Of a DNA stretch of 64,000 nt, positions 1 through 9,102 are shown in pieces. Each line of letters opens with the position of its first letter. The first letter of the stretch is position 1. The notes below the pieces were generated by a model. The model did no database searches, was not told where the DNA came from, and was given only the letters and a program-made list of their open reading frames with translations. A program made the translations under genes and the position numbers. Origin of the DNA: Lacibacter sp. H375 (GTDB lineage: Bacteria > Bacteroidota > Bacteroidia > Chitinophagales > Chitinophagaceae); NCBI RefSeq assembly GCF_037892425.1, contig NZ_JBBKTT010000001.1:186001-250000 (forward strand), read 5' to 3'.

Positions 1-177
1 AATCAACGGAGCTTCTGTTTTAGCAGATTGCCAGAGTTGTTGCAGTTCTTCGTTCAATCCTGTTTCATCGGAATGTTCGTTCAATAATCGCCACAACTCT
101 GTATACTCAGCAGAAGTTAACCGGTTATTGAGGTATTTATTTATAAGATCGGAGAGGTTCTCCTTGTTATTATTCAT
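1..177 (-). CDS. FecR-type anti-sigma factor, N-terminal fragment
   Basis: The frame starts with ATG at 177 and stays open to the window edge, so only 59 residues are visible. They are hydrophilic and helical with the Leu-rich, acidic pattern of the cytoplasmic N-terminus of FecR-like anti-sigma factors (LSDLINKYLNNRL, then a run of Glu, Leu and Gln). This part would hold the ECF sigma factor; the membrane helix and periplasmic FecR domain would lie outside. An ECF sigma gene lies upstream on the same strand, separated by one inserted gene. The family call rests on this short segment plus context. Confidence 0.65.
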   Translation of the reverse strand, partial: MNNNKENLSDLINKYLNNRLTSAEYTELWRLLNEHSDETGLNEELQQLWQSAKTEAPLI

Positions 178-190
178 GTGCTGAAATGGA

Positions 191-250
191 ATGTGCTAAA
201 TAGTTGACGATCGAAAAGAAAATATGTACCAATGCGTCCTCAACTTTTTT
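191..250 (-). repeat. 60-bp imperfect direct repeat, copy A (before FecR-type gene)
   Basis: This copy matches 1513-1572 at about 49 of 60 positions without gaps, in the same orientation. It ends 13 nt before the start of the FecR-type gene. The shared core includes ATGTACCAATGC and GAAAAGAAA on the plus strand. Confidence 0.85.
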
Positions 251-268
251 ATAATTAAAAAATGATTA

Positions 269-1501
269 TTAAAGTGATGATAAAACCTGCAGTGCTTTTG
301 TTCTGTATTCATCAGCCGTAGGGTACTTATTATTTTTCTGCTTTTCATCTTTCAGGTAAGTATTCATAGCCTTATAAAAGTTGTTGTGCAGCCCATACTG
401 CCGTGTTTTGGATCCTGACTCATTGATCAATGACATCTGCTTCGATACCCCGTTCTCGTACTCATTATTGTACATCTGCCAATGCAAAGCAAACGGAAGA
501 TTCAGCTCAAAGGAAATCCGCATAATTTCCTTTGTTTCATCAAATTGTTTTTGAAACGTTTCGGGCTTAGAGGCATTGGCCTGATAGCCATATTCGCCAA
601 TGAAAACCCTCCTGCTGAAAGGCAATCCTGCTTTTGGTTTCAGCTTCGACTCCAGGTAAGTGAAAATCGCTTGCAGATCGGTTTTTTTCTGTGCAGCAGT
701 TTTATCCTTGATAGCTTCATAGCTGGAGTAAGAGATGAGATCGATATCAACATTCGGAATCACACTTTCTGCAACACAAGGCTCGCCATTCATTCCTTTT
801 AATACCAGGTTTGCTTCGATATAATGATACACCGAAACATTTTTTGCTGTTGATGCCAGTTTTGCATCGTCAATTGCTTTTTGTCTTATCTGAAACCACT
901 TGCTCATGTTTGCAAGCAATTCCGGAGCAGGTGTAACTGTTCTGTCGTAGTTGGGAATTAACAGCCAGTCGCCTTCCCAGTTACCGATTAAAAATGTTTT
1001 ACCCGAGTTATCGTATGTTGATAGTAAATGAGAAACGAAATTGAACATTTCATCATATAATACTTTTTCTTCGGCATCAGTGAGGGTCTTCTTCCAATCC
1101 ACATTGGTTAATGTATGCACCCAAAAAAATATGTATTTAAAATCCATATTACAGACCGTTTTATACGGCAGGTTATTGGAGAACAACGCTAACGTGGTGG
1201 TACTTTTTGTAACCTCATTGATGCCATAGATATCTGCTGAGTTTTTACCCAATGTAATTTTCAGGATATTCGAGCCCATCTCCCGCACTTTCTTTGCCTG
1301 CTCCACCAGTTTGTTTTCTGAAGTAAACTGGTAACTGCCCGATATGGCATGTGTACCAAGTACAAAATTATAAGGCTCCAGTTGCTGAAGCGTATTTGTT
1401 TGTGGTTCGTTGGTCGTGTTGTTTACAACATCTTTTTTGCCACAGGAAAATAAAAAGACGATTAAAACTGATAACAGCTGGATTGGGATTCTTTTTTTCA
1501 T
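269..1501 (-). CDS. Predicted TIM-barrel glycoside hydrolase lipoprotein
   Basis: The frame extends upstream to 1588, but the ATG at 1501 is preferred because it begins a lipoprotein signal (MKKRIPIQ, hydrophobic stretch, lipobox LFSC). The product is 410 residues. Two motifs resemble the acid/base and nucleophile strands of clan-A glycosidases: NWEGDW with E176, and FIGEYGYQ with E303. An aromatic strand (ALHWQMYNNE) follows. I cannot name a GH family. The gene sits between an ECF sigma gene and a FecR-type gene and is bracketed by a 60-bp direct repeat, suggesting it was inserted there or shares their regulation. The substrate is unknown. Confidence 0.6.
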   Translation of the reverse strand: MKKRIPIQLLSVLIVFLFSCGKKDVVNNTTNEPQTNTLQQLEPYNFVLGTHAISGSYQFTSENKLVEQAKKVREMGSNILKITLGKNSADIYGINEVTKSTTTLALFSNNLPYKTVCNMDFKYIFFWVHTLTNVDWKKTLTDAEEKVLYDEMFNFVSHLLSTYDNSGKTFLIGNWEGDWLLIPNYDRTVTPAPELLANMSKWFQIRQKAIDDAKLASTAKNVSVYHYIEANLVLKGMNGEPCVAESVIPNVDIDLISYSSYEAIKDKTAAQKKTDLQAIFTYLESKLKPKAGLPFSRRVFIGEYGYQANASKPETFQKQFDETKEIMRISFELNLPFALHWQMYNNEYENGVSKQMSLINESGSKTRQYGLHNNFYKAMNTYLKDEKQKNNKYPTADEYRTKALQVLSSL

Positions 1502-1512
1502 GTTAATCTGGT

Positions 1513-1572
1513 ATGTGCCAGATAACTGACGATTGAAAAGAAAGCATGTACCAATGCTCCCCCTACTTTTTT
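1513..1572 (-). repeat. 60-bp imperfect direct repeat, copy B (sigma 3' end)
   Basis: This copy overlaps the last 10 nt of the ECF sigma gene and ends 11 nt before the ATG of the glycosidase-like gene. It matches 191-250 at roughly 82% identity, with the longest identical stretches in the middle. It may be a duplication footprint or a shared promoter/leader element. Confidence 0.85.
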
Positions 1573-2168
1573 TCAAAATAAATGGCAAGCAGCAGTAACA
1601 GTGCGTTGTTTTTTTCTAAATACTCCCGGATAAACTGCAGGGATGCAGCGAGGTGGTTGCGCACTGTATGGGAGGATAAGTTGAGGGTTGCGGCTATTTC
1701 AGCATAGCTCAGATCTTCGTAGTGACGCAGCTCAAAAACTTTTTTTCGTTGGGGAGATAATTGATTGATAGCTTCTTTAATTAAGGCATCGGTGTTTTTA
1801 AAAATGAGCCGGTTATCGGCATTATCTGCCGCCGGGGCTTCGGTAATTGCTTGCCATAAAGCCTGCTGTAAAGCCTGGCTGCGTTTAGCCGCCCTGAAAA
1901 AATCAATGGCTTTGTTGTGCGCCACCTTGTACAAAAAGGCTTCAAAGTTTTGTATTTCGGTGATCGCTTCCCTTCCATGCCAGAGTTTTAAAAAAACATC
2001 CAGCACTATTTCCTCAGACAGTTCTTTTGATTTGGTGACTTTGTACAAATAGGCAAACAACTGATTTCGGTACTTTTCGAATATCAGGTTAAAAAAATGC
2101 TCATCCCCCTCCTTTATTTTTGAGAGGCAATATTCATCATTAACTAATGGCTTACCAATATCGTTCAT
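1563..2168 (-). CDS. ECF RNA polymerase sigma-70 factor
   Basis: The ATG at 2168 is chosen over the longer frame (to 2267) because the extra residues do not look like sigma sequence. The product is 201 residues, normal for the family. Region 2 lies near residues 20-90 (EKYRNQLFAYLYKVTK, then VLDVFLKLWHGR), and region 4 near 135-190 has the helix-turn-helix LSYAEIAATLNLSSHTVRNHL. It directs RNA polymerase to an extracytoplasmic regulon, probably antagonised by the FecR-type protein at the window edge. In this phylum such pairs usually control a nearby SusC-like TonB system; its partner would lie beyond the left end. Confidence 0.9.
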   Translation of the reverse strand: MNDIGKPLVNDEYCLSKIKEGDEHFFNLIFEKYRNQLFAYLYKVTKSKELSEEIVLDVFLKLWHGREAITEIQNFEAFLYKVAHNKAIDFFRAAKRSQALQQALWQAITEAPAADNADNRLIFKNTDALIKEAINQLSPQRKKVFELRHYEDLSYAEIAATLNLSSHTVRNHLAASLQFIREYLEKNNALLLLLAIYFEKK

Positions 2169-2746
2169 GAGCAATCGTCGAAATTCACAAAAATCAAAAT
2201 AACAGGAAAATACTGAAACAAAATACAGATTACATGGGCGTACAGACCTGTCCAAAAAGGTTTTCACCTACATAACACAAATATTGCAGTTCTAGTTCAT
2301 AATGTGTACAAACTGATGGCAGAAAGCTATAATCAGACTCCACTCAGATTAAAAAGTGATCATATATCTTGCAGATTTAAAAATCACCTGCCTATCAAAT
2401 TGTGAAAATAATTCGATTACTATATTATAAAAATGATTGATTAGAAATCTTATCGCATCTGTCCATAATCAGTTCTACTTGTATTACCAGCACTGTCTTT
2501 ACTTTGAGCATTTAAGTCGGTTCGGCCACCTTATGCATAAACTCAAAATAGCCAAGTGGAATTCGTCTTAAAATTTTAATCGCCATTTGGTATCATAGTC
2601 CGGAAATTCTATCAATCATTTCAGGGCAACTATTTTAACCTGATAAGCCAATTATGAAGCCATAAAGAAAAATTTGGTTTACCGGCGTAGATAATTATAC
2701 AAAAACGTGCATACCCATTAGCTTTGTTTACAGTATACATAACAAC
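2169..2746. other. 578-bp AT-rich intergenic region
   Basis: No convincing gene, terminator or repeat was found. One short minus-strand frame (2450-2533, 27 codons between stops) has protein-like composition (Gly, Thr, Asp, Asn, Ser) and may be a remnant of a decayed coding region, but it is too short to assign. Confidence 0.5.
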
Positions 2747-3310
2747 ATGATCAGTTATTCTACATCAAACACAAAAGAAGAACTGGAAGGAATATTAGAA
2801 CTTCAGCAATCAAACTTAGCACAAGGGTTAACCGTTGATGAAATACAAAGCCAGGGTTTTGTAACGGTGAAACATTCTTATGAGGTGCTGAAAAAAATGA
2901 ATGACCTCGAAAAACATGTGATTGCAAAAGATGATGAAGCTGTTATTGGTTATTGCCTGGCCATGACGAAACAATCAAGATTTGAAATTCCGGTATTGGT
3001 TCCCATGTTTGATGTGTTTGATCAGATCGTTTATAAGGAGAAGATCATTTCAACTCTTCACTATATTGTTGTGGGCCAGGTTTGTGTTGACAAAGCCTAT
3101 CGTGGACAAGGAATTTTTGATAACTGTTATGCAGCTTATAAAGAATTTTACCAAAAGAAGTATGATCTTGCAATAACCGAAATAGCCAGCAGTAATATAC
3201 GTTCGTTGCAAGCGCATAAAAGAATTGGCTTTCGGGAAATACATTCATACACAGATCCTGCCAACACTGAATGGATCGTTGTAGTTTGGGACTGGAGAAA
3301 TGATCAATAA
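2747..3310 (+). CDS. GNAT family N-acetyltransferase
   Basis: The 187-residue product carries the acetyl-CoA binding signature of the fold: a beta strand IVVGQVCVDKAYRG followed by QGIFDNCYAAYK (motif A, Arg/Gln-x-x-Gly-x-Gly-like). Motif B follows in TEIASSNIRSLQAHKRIGF, ending in the usual Phe of the C-terminal strand. It is a soluble cytoplasmic enzyme transferring an acetyl group from acetyl-CoA to an unknown amine. It starts a plus-strand run of small metabolic genes, 27 bp before a reductase gene. The substrate cannot be told from sequence. Confidence 0.85.
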   Translation: MISYSTSNTKEELEGILELQQSNLAQGLTVDEIQSQGFVTVKHSYEVLKKMNDLEKHVIAKDDEAVIGYCLAMTKQSRFEIPVLVPMFDVFDQIVYKEKIISTLHYIVVGQVCVDKAYRGQGIFDNCYAAYKEFYQKKYDLAITEIASSNIRSLQAHKRIGFREIHSYTDPANTEWIVVVWDWRNDQ

Positions 3311-3337
3311 CAACACTTAACATTCAACATAAAAAAG

Positions 3338-3898
3338 ATGCGAAAAATTATTGTAAACGTTGCTGTAACACTCGATGGTTTTATTGAAGGACCAAATGGA
3401 GAAATCGACTGGATCAACCAAGATGCTGCTGCTGAAATGGGAGAAGGTTCGGCCTTCGATCAATTTCTTACAACTGTTGATGCTGTTTTTTATGGCAGAA
3501 TAAGTTATGATCTGTGGGGACAATATCAACCAGACAGTAATGCATCTGCAGCAGAAAAAAGTCTTTGGAAAAATGTGCACAGCAAAAAGAAATATGTTTT
3601 TTCAAATAATCCGAAAGAAGATGGCAAGGCAACATACATCAGCTCGCCCATAGCTGAGCGGGTGAATGAAATTAAAAAAGAACCGGGCAAGAACATCTGG
3701 CTTTATGGTGGAGGCAGCCTTATCAGCAGTTTTATGAATGAAGGTCTTGTTGATGCTTACCAGCTTGCAGTTTATCCCGTTCTTTTAGGTGAGGGCAAAC
3801 CGCTTTTTTCAAACATCAAAAAACAGATCAACCTTGGCTTAAAAGAAATCAGCACGTCAAAATCTGGCGTCGTCTTTATGAATTATGAGCGGGTTTAA
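3338..3898 (+). CDS. RibD C-terminal-like (dihydrofolate reductase fold) protein
   Basis: The 186-residue product has the hallmark order of stand-alone RibD_C proteins (YyaP/YwjB-like): an N-terminal strand RKIIVNVAVTLDGFIEGPNGEIDW, a VDAVFYGRISYDLW segment and a glycine-rich NADPH-binding turn IWLYGGGSLISSFM. It ends with the usual DAYQLAVYPVLLGEGKPLF. It is probably a cytosolic NAD(P)H-dependent reductase. It is not a complete RibD because the deaminase domain is absent, and classical FolA is unlikely given the GGGSL motif. The physiological substrate is unknown for most of this family. Confidence 0.85.
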   Translation: MRKIIVNVAVTLDGFIEGPNGEIDWINQDAAAEMGEGSAFDQFLTTVDAVFYGRISYDLWGQYQPDSNASAAEKSLWKNVHSKKKYVFSNNPKEDGKATYISSPIAERVNEIKKEPGKNIWLYGGGSLISSFMNEGLVDAYQLAVYPVLLGEGKPLFSNIKKQINLGLKEISTSKSGVVFMNYERV

Positions 3899-4008
3899 TT
3901 TTTCCTAACCACAATCACCTCCCAAATCATTGTTTTTTATTACAGCAGGAATTAGCTTTCTGTATTCATCGAAAAAATCAGTTGCTGTCTGTTGTAAAAT
4001 AAGAACAC

Positions 4009-4776
4009 ATGAAAAAGTTAGCAGGCAAAACAGCACTCATCACCGGGGCAGGTTCCGGTATGGGCAAAGCTATTGCCCTTTTATTTGCATTTGAAGATTG
4101 TAAAGTAGTTGCAACAGATATTAACTCCGAACGTTTACAATTACTTCACCAGGAAATTACCGGTCAGGGTGGCGATGTTACAACACTGTTATCCAATATG
4201 GCTTTGGAAGAAGATATAGATCGAATGATCAACCTGGCCGTTACAACTTATGGATCATTAGACATCTTAGTGAACAATGCCGGTATCATGGATCACTTTG
4301 CACCTGTTGCCGAACTTGACAACAGCATGTGGGAAAAAGTGATGAACATTAATGTTACAGGCCCCATGAAGGCCATGCGTCATGCAGTAAAAATTTTTCT
4401 TGCAAAAGGTAGTGGTTGTATCATTAACATCGCATCCATTGGTGGATTGCAAGGTGCAAGAGCAGGAGCCGCCTATACTGCCAGTAAACATGCATTAATC
4501 GGCCTCACAAAAAACACTGGTTACCTGTATGCTAAAACGGGTATCCGTTGTAACGCCATTGCACCTGGCGCAATCAATACAAATATCGGCGACACAATAG
4601 ACATGAGTAAAATAACTCCGCTTATTAATGACCGCATCATGAGTGGTATGGTCTTGAATGCCAAAACAGGTGAGCCATCAGATGTTGCAAATGCTGCTTT
4701 ATTCCTTGCAACAGATGATGCTGGTTTTATTAACGGTGCAGTGCTTACTGTTGATGGCGGATGGACCGCTTACTGA
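4009..4776 (+). CDS. Short-chain dehydrogenase/reductase (SDR)
   Basis: This is a 255-residue classical SDR. The Rossmann motif TGAGSGMGKA is near residues 12-21, an Asp ends beta-2 (VVATDIN, suggesting NAD preference), and NNAG is near 90. A Ser precedes the catalytic YTASK, and the C-terminus ends in FINGAVLTVDGGW. It resembles 3-oxoacyl-ACP reductase-like or glucose dehydrogenase-like members, but the substrate is not predictable. It is monocistronic in appearance, with about 110 bp before it and 150 bp to the next gene. Confidence 0.9.
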   Translation: MKKLAGKTALITGAGSGMGKAIALLFAFEDCKVVATDINSERLQLLHQEITGQGGDVTTLLSNMALEEDIDRMINLAVTTYGSLDILVNNAGIMDHFAPVAELDNSMWEKVMNINVTGPMKAMRHAVKIFLAKGSGCIINIASIGGLQGARAGAAYTASKHALIGLTKNTGYLYAKTGIRCNAIAPGAINTNIGDTIDMSKITPLINDRIMSGMVLNAKTGEPSDVANAALFLATDDAGFINGAVLTVDGGWTAY

Positions 4777-4929
4777 TAATGCATAAAAAACTTACCGGTA
4801 AATCATTTTCTATCAGCTATATACCTCTGCCTGCCGAATAAAATGAAGAACACGTCGGATTCGTAACATTTGTCATACAACATACTGTTTTGATGAATAA
4901 CTTTGTCTGTAAACTACATCACCTTTATC

Positions 4930-5304
4930 ATGGCTACCGTCAAAATCACCTCACAGGATTTTAAAGACAAGATCTTTAACTACGAAACCGAAAAGGAATG
5001 GAAATACAACGGCACCGTTCCTGCCATCATTGATTTTTATGCTGATTGGTGTGGTCCCTGTAAAATGGTGGCGCCCGTACTTGAAGAATTAGCAATAGAA
5101 TACGAAGGAAAAATTCTGATCTATAAAGTAGATACAGAAGCAGAGATGGAATTAGCTGCCGTATTTGGCATCCAAAGTATTCCTACTTTTTTATTTATCC
5201 CTGTGAATGCTGATCCCATGATGCAGCCGGGTGCGTTTCCCAAAACAGTATTCAAAGAAATTATTGAAGATCATTTGCTGAAACAGACAGCGGCGAAAGA
5301 ATAA
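4930..5304 (+). CDS. trxA: Thioredoxin
   Basis: The ATG at 4930 gives a 124-residue protein; the frame extends nine codons further but without family similarity. The active site WCGPC has C41 and C44, preceded by IIDFYADW and followed by KMVAPVLEELA. The cis-Pro loop SIPTF is present. It is a cytoplasmic disulfide reductase. No thioredoxin reductase is adjacent. The stop codon is followed directly by a short spacer that separates it from the convergent kinase gene. Confidence 0.92.
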   Translation: MATVKITSQDFKDKIFNYETEKEWKYNGTVPAIIDFYADWCGPCKMVAPVLEELAIEYEGKILIYKVDTEAEMELAAVFGIQSIPTFLFIPVNADPMMQPGAFPKTVFKEIIEDHLLKQTAAKE

Positions 5305-5338
5305 TTGCCAATTGACAACATTCTAATTTCGAATTGTG
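5303..5338. repeat. Weak 7-nt periodic tract between convergent genes
   Basis: AA dinucleotides recur at 5303, 5310 and 5317, then at 5325 and 5332 after a 1-nt slip. The tract fills the entire 35-bp gap between trxA and the convergent kinase and includes part of the trxA stop codon. It is less regular than the tracts listed further on. Confidence 0.4.
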
Positions 5339-5339
5339 C

Positions 5340-8300
5340 TTATTGAATAAGTGGCAGCTCCACAAAAAAAGTGCTACCTTTTTCCTGTTCAGTTACAAAC
5401 CATATTTCACCTTTCATCTGTTCAACTATACTCTTACACATTGCAAGACCTAAACCTGTGCCCGATGTTTTGGTTGTGAAATTGGGATAGAATATTTTGT
5501 CCTGCAGCTCTGGCCTGATACCGTGTCCATTATCTGTAACAGCTACTATTAATTTTTCATCCTTCACCTCTACCTGTAATTTCACACGGGCTGTTTCATC
5601 AGCAGGCGCTGCTTCAATTGCATTTCGGGTGAGATTGGTAAACAAACGGTTAAGCTGTGTTTTATCTGCCATCACAAATGCTGCATCTGTATTGGTGCTG
5701 AAAGCAACATGTGCATCTTCATGCATATTGAAAAGATCAACAACCGACTGTACCGATTCAACCAGGTTTACTCTTTCCAAACGGGGATTTCCAATGTTTG
5801 CAAAGTTGGAAAAGTCGGATGCAATGTTTGATAAATAATCAATCTGCTCAACCAATGTTTTTGCCACGCTTTGGGAAATATTTTTTGCATCGGCTGAGTT
5901 TGAATCAACTGCCTTCTGCAAATACTGGATACTTAATTTCATTGGCGTAAGCGGGTTCTTGATCTCATGTGCCACCTGCCTTGCCATTTCACGCCATGCA
6001 CCTTCACGTTCGCTTCTTGCAAGCAAGTTAGCACTCTCTTCAAGTTGCTTCACCATTCGGTTGTACTCCTGTACCAATTCGCCAATTTCATCATTACGGT
6101 TCCATACAATGGCTTCATTTGTTTTACCCAGTTTGATCGCTTTCATCTTTTCACTGATGATAGCAAATGAATTGGTAATACGGCTTGTTACAAAAAATGC
6201 AACCAATCCTGCAATAAGAAAAATAAATGCATTAAGGTTGATCAACGTTACAAGGAAATTCGATATTTCCTGTTTTAATTCATTCTGCGATGTGAAGTAA
6301 GGAATGTTGAGATACGCATAGGTTTGTCCATCTGCATCACGAACAGGCACATAAATACTCATGTAAGAACGGCTGCCGACTTTTTCGTCTTCAATTGTTT
6401 GCACAAGATATTCCTGAGACAATTTATAATAAGCCAATGGATCTGTTTTGCGGCTCAGCAATCCTTTGTTGTAATAATAAGGTTGCGATGATAAACGCAG
6501 GTTACCAGCAGGATCATAAATATTTACATCCACCCCATGTATCTCTGAAATACGGTTAATTTTTCCCTGCAGTTCAGCCGAGGCGGCATCATCATATGCT
6601 TTGAGCACATCATCAAATACAGCATGATTGTTTAATGCCACTTCCACTTCTGTACGCATGATCCCGATTGTTCTTGACAACCTTTCCTTATTAATACGGC
6701 TATGCCTGTTAATAAAGAAGAAGATGGTTGAGGCACCAATAATCAGGAATGAAAAAATGCTGATGCCTATAATGGTTGTGTGAACTTGTGTACGGAAAGT
6801 AAGTTGCAGGTGTTCTTTCCATTTGGAAGGTCTGATGCCTAACTGCAATACATATTGTATAAATCTGAAAACAGCCAGCATAAGCAGAAACACACAGAAC
6901 AGGTAAGCAAACAAAGTAATTCCTTCAAGCAACCTGTTTTGCGGTTTTACCACAATTACTGTAAGGTCTTTTGAACTGCTGTACCATAATTCTGAATAAC
7001 CATTTTTTTTCTTCTGCTCAATTAATAAACGGGCATTCCTGGTCTCATTCAAATGTATAGGGAAAGGATAATCATTTACACTGCTGATGAGTTCCTTATT
7101 CTTGTAAATCGCATAGGCATAAGAAGGCATGTCATCAGGAAGCAGGTTGAATGTCCGGGAAAAAAGTTCAGGATAAAATTTCTCATCAGCATAGCGTTTG
7201 GGACGGGAAATAATGAATACATATCCTATCAATTGATTTGTTTCCCGGTCGGTTACATTCCTGCGTGCAATGTAATAGAACTTATCAAACGATTCCTCGT
7301 AATACTGCCAGTCACGCACGCTCGTTGGTTTGCTTTGCAACGTATAGACAGTATTCAGTGTATTGAAGGAGATGGAATCAATATTGAATAATGGTTCTGG
7401 TTCTTCAGCTGCAGTAAAGGTATAGATCTCTGTTTCAAATTTATTGAGATACCCACTGAAGTTTTCGCTGATAAGACTGTCTTTTAAAAACTGGTTGCCA
7501 CTTGAAGTAGTGAAACGATAAAACTCGTTATCAAGAAACTCAGGTCTGAAATTTTGCAGCGCTATGTTTAATAAAGTTTCCGCCGAGGGATCAGTTTGAA
7601 GGCTAAGTTTCTCAGCCATACTTGTGGCTTTTTGTATTTCTTTCCGACCGTTCTCTGTTATGAGCAAAGTTGTTAGTGATACAGAAAAGAAAAACAACCA
7701 GAAGATAACACGCCCATTTGATGGCAGAAACCTCAACTGCAGACGTTGCCTGTTTAGCAGGGTCAACAATAACAACAACCATCCAAGCAAAATGAGATGA
7801 TATATTACTGCAGCAGAACTGATGGTAAACGTGAGGTAAACCAGACCGGTAATAGTTAATGCAAGTATCTGTATCTGGAGTTTTCCATTGCTATACCGCT
7901 TGAAAAATCCAGACAACCAATCGGCTAACAAAAAATAGTTGAGTGCAAGAGATCCAAGTAAGATAAAACCTGCGAAACTAAAAACGGTAAGTTCGAAAAA
8001 ATTAGTAACGTCGAACGATATCTGTGAATCAGCAACCATACTGCGGATAATATTTCCAAACAGAATGGTTAACGCAAACAGAAGTACAGCTGTAATTGCG
8101 AGCCCAGCTTTATCGTTGATCTTTAAAGGCAACAGTGTTGTTGATTTTCCATACCTCCGTATAAATAACAGGACCCACAACAATAAAAATGAATTAATGA
8201 ACAGATCACCCAGCGAACGAAGAATATTGTTTGAGCCATACACAGCAGGATCGAACAATTCGAACTGCCGCAGGTTCAGAGGCACAGGAAAATAATAACT

Positions 8301-9095
8301 CAACGTTCGTATGATAATAATAACCCCAACAAGAAAACACAAACCTACCAGGAATGAATACGTGTTTACAAGTGCAGCAGCAGTTTTTTGTATGAACATT
8401 AAGAAACAAAAAACAGCCAGTAATCGTAAAATAACTGTTGTTTTGTTTAGTGGCTGTGGAAAATTACTCTGTTCTTTTAGCCAGAACAAACCGGTACCAT
8501 CAGTACTCTTTACCTGAAGTTCTGTTTGCTGCACATCGCTGAGTGAGTAATACTTCTCTATACCATCGAGGTATGCAAAACTGTTACTGAGATAACTGGC
8601 AGGAACAAAATAATTCCACTTGACGGGAATGAGGGCCATGGCATAACAAAAAGAACCATCACCGAGTTTCACTGTTTCTTTATAAACAGTATAGTAACCA
8701 TTGATCAGTTGTTCGAACCAGATGCCGTTTGCACGTTGCCACAACTCAATGTTTGGCAAAATGGTTTGTGTGTTCCAGAAACGTGTTTGAAATCCATCGG
8801 CACCATCAGAGGCAATAAAGATGAAGTAATCTTTAACCAGTAGTTTTATCACTTCCCGCTTTTCGGCTCTTCCCTTTTTCAGATCAAGTAAAAGCGCTGT
8901 ATCAGCAAGAATTTTTGTAAAATCATTTTCCCTTTTATTAATGGCCTTCTGTAAAGTTTTTTTCACCTGCACCGGTGCAGAAGTGTAAGACCAGTAATAT
9001 TGAAAAAGATAAGAGAATGTGAGTAACCAACCGGCTAAAATAAGCAGGTAGCCATTTTTAAAAATGAAGTTGCGGATGGTTGAAATGTGGCTCAA
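5340..9095 (-). CDS. NtrY-like membrane sensor histidine kinase, 1251 aa
   Basis: A very large sensor kinase. The N-terminal half has a membrane helix (NGYLLILAGWLLTFSYLF), an extracytoplasmic region and a cluster of about eight helices, then a second periplasmic segment and further helices. HAMP follows near residues 960-1010. The phosphoacceptor box VAHEIKNPLTPM has H1043, with N box NAIEAA, G1 DNGHGI and G2 GTGLGLAM; the KNPLTP form is typical of NtrY. No in-frame ATG lies near the start; the best start is TTG at 9095, seven nt after the mazG stop, preceded by AGGGAAG. No response regulator is adjacent. It closes the DUF3667-mazG-kinase unit. The signal is unknown. Confidence 0.85.
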   Translation of the reverse strand: MSHISTIRNFIFKNGYLLILAGWLLTFSYLFQYYWSYTSAPVQVKKTLQKAINKRENDFTKILADTALLLDLKKGRAEKREVIKLLVKDYFIFIASDGADGFQTRFWNTQTILPNIELWQRANGIWFEQLINGYYTVYKETVKLGDGSFCYAMALIPVKWNYFVPASYLSNSFAYLDGIEKYYSLSDVQQTELQVKSTDGTGLFWLKEQSNFPQPLNKTTVILRLLAVFCFLMFIQKTAAALVNTYSFLVGLCFLVGVIIIIRTLSYYFPVPLNLRQFELFDPAVYGSNNILRSLGDLFINSFLLLWVLLFIRRYGKSTTLLPLKINDKAGLAITAVLLFALTILFGNIIRSMVADSQISFDVTNFFELTVFSFAGFILLGSLALNYFLLADWLSGFFKRYSNGKLQIQILALTITGLVYLTFTISSAAVIYHLILLGWLLLLLTLLNRQRLQLRFLPSNGRVIFWLFFFSVSLTTLLITENGRKEIQKATSMAEKLSLQTDPSAETLLNIALQNFRPEFLDNEFYRFTTSSGNQFLKDSLISENFSGYLNKFETEIYTFTAAEEPEPLFNIDSISFNTLNTVYTLQSKPTSVRDWQYYEESFDKFYYIARRNVTDRETNQLIGYVFIISRPKRYADEKFYPELFSRTFNLLPDDMPSYAYAIYKNKELISSVNDYPFPIHLNETRNARLLIEQKKKNGYSELWYSSSKDLTVIVVKPQNRLLEGITLFAYLFCVFLLMLAVFRFIQYVLQLGIRPSKWKEHLQLTFRTQVHTTIIGISIFSFLIIGASTIFFFINRHSRINKERLSRTIGIMRTEVEVALNNHAVFDDVLKAYDDAASAELQGKINRISEIHGVDVNIYDPAGNLRLSSQPYYYNKGLLSRKTDPLAYYKLSQEYLVQTIEDEKVGSRSYMSIYVPVRDADGQTYAYLNIPYFTSQNELKQEISNFLVTLINLNAFIFLIAGLVAFFVTSRITNSFAIISEKMKAIKLGKTNEAIVWNRNDEIGELVQEYNRMVKQLEESANLLARSEREGAWREMARQVAHEIKNPLTPMKLSIQYLQKAVDSNSADAKNISQSVAKTLVEQIDYLSNIASDFSNFANIGNPRLERVNLVESVQSVVDLFNMHEDAHVAFSTNTDAAFVMADKTQLNRLFTNLTRNAIEAAPADETARVKLQVEVKDEKLIVAVTDNGHGIRPELQDKIFYPNFTTKTSGTGLGLAMCKSIVEQMKGEIWFVTEQEKGSTFFVELPLIQ

Positions 9096-9102
9096 GATAT
9101 TA

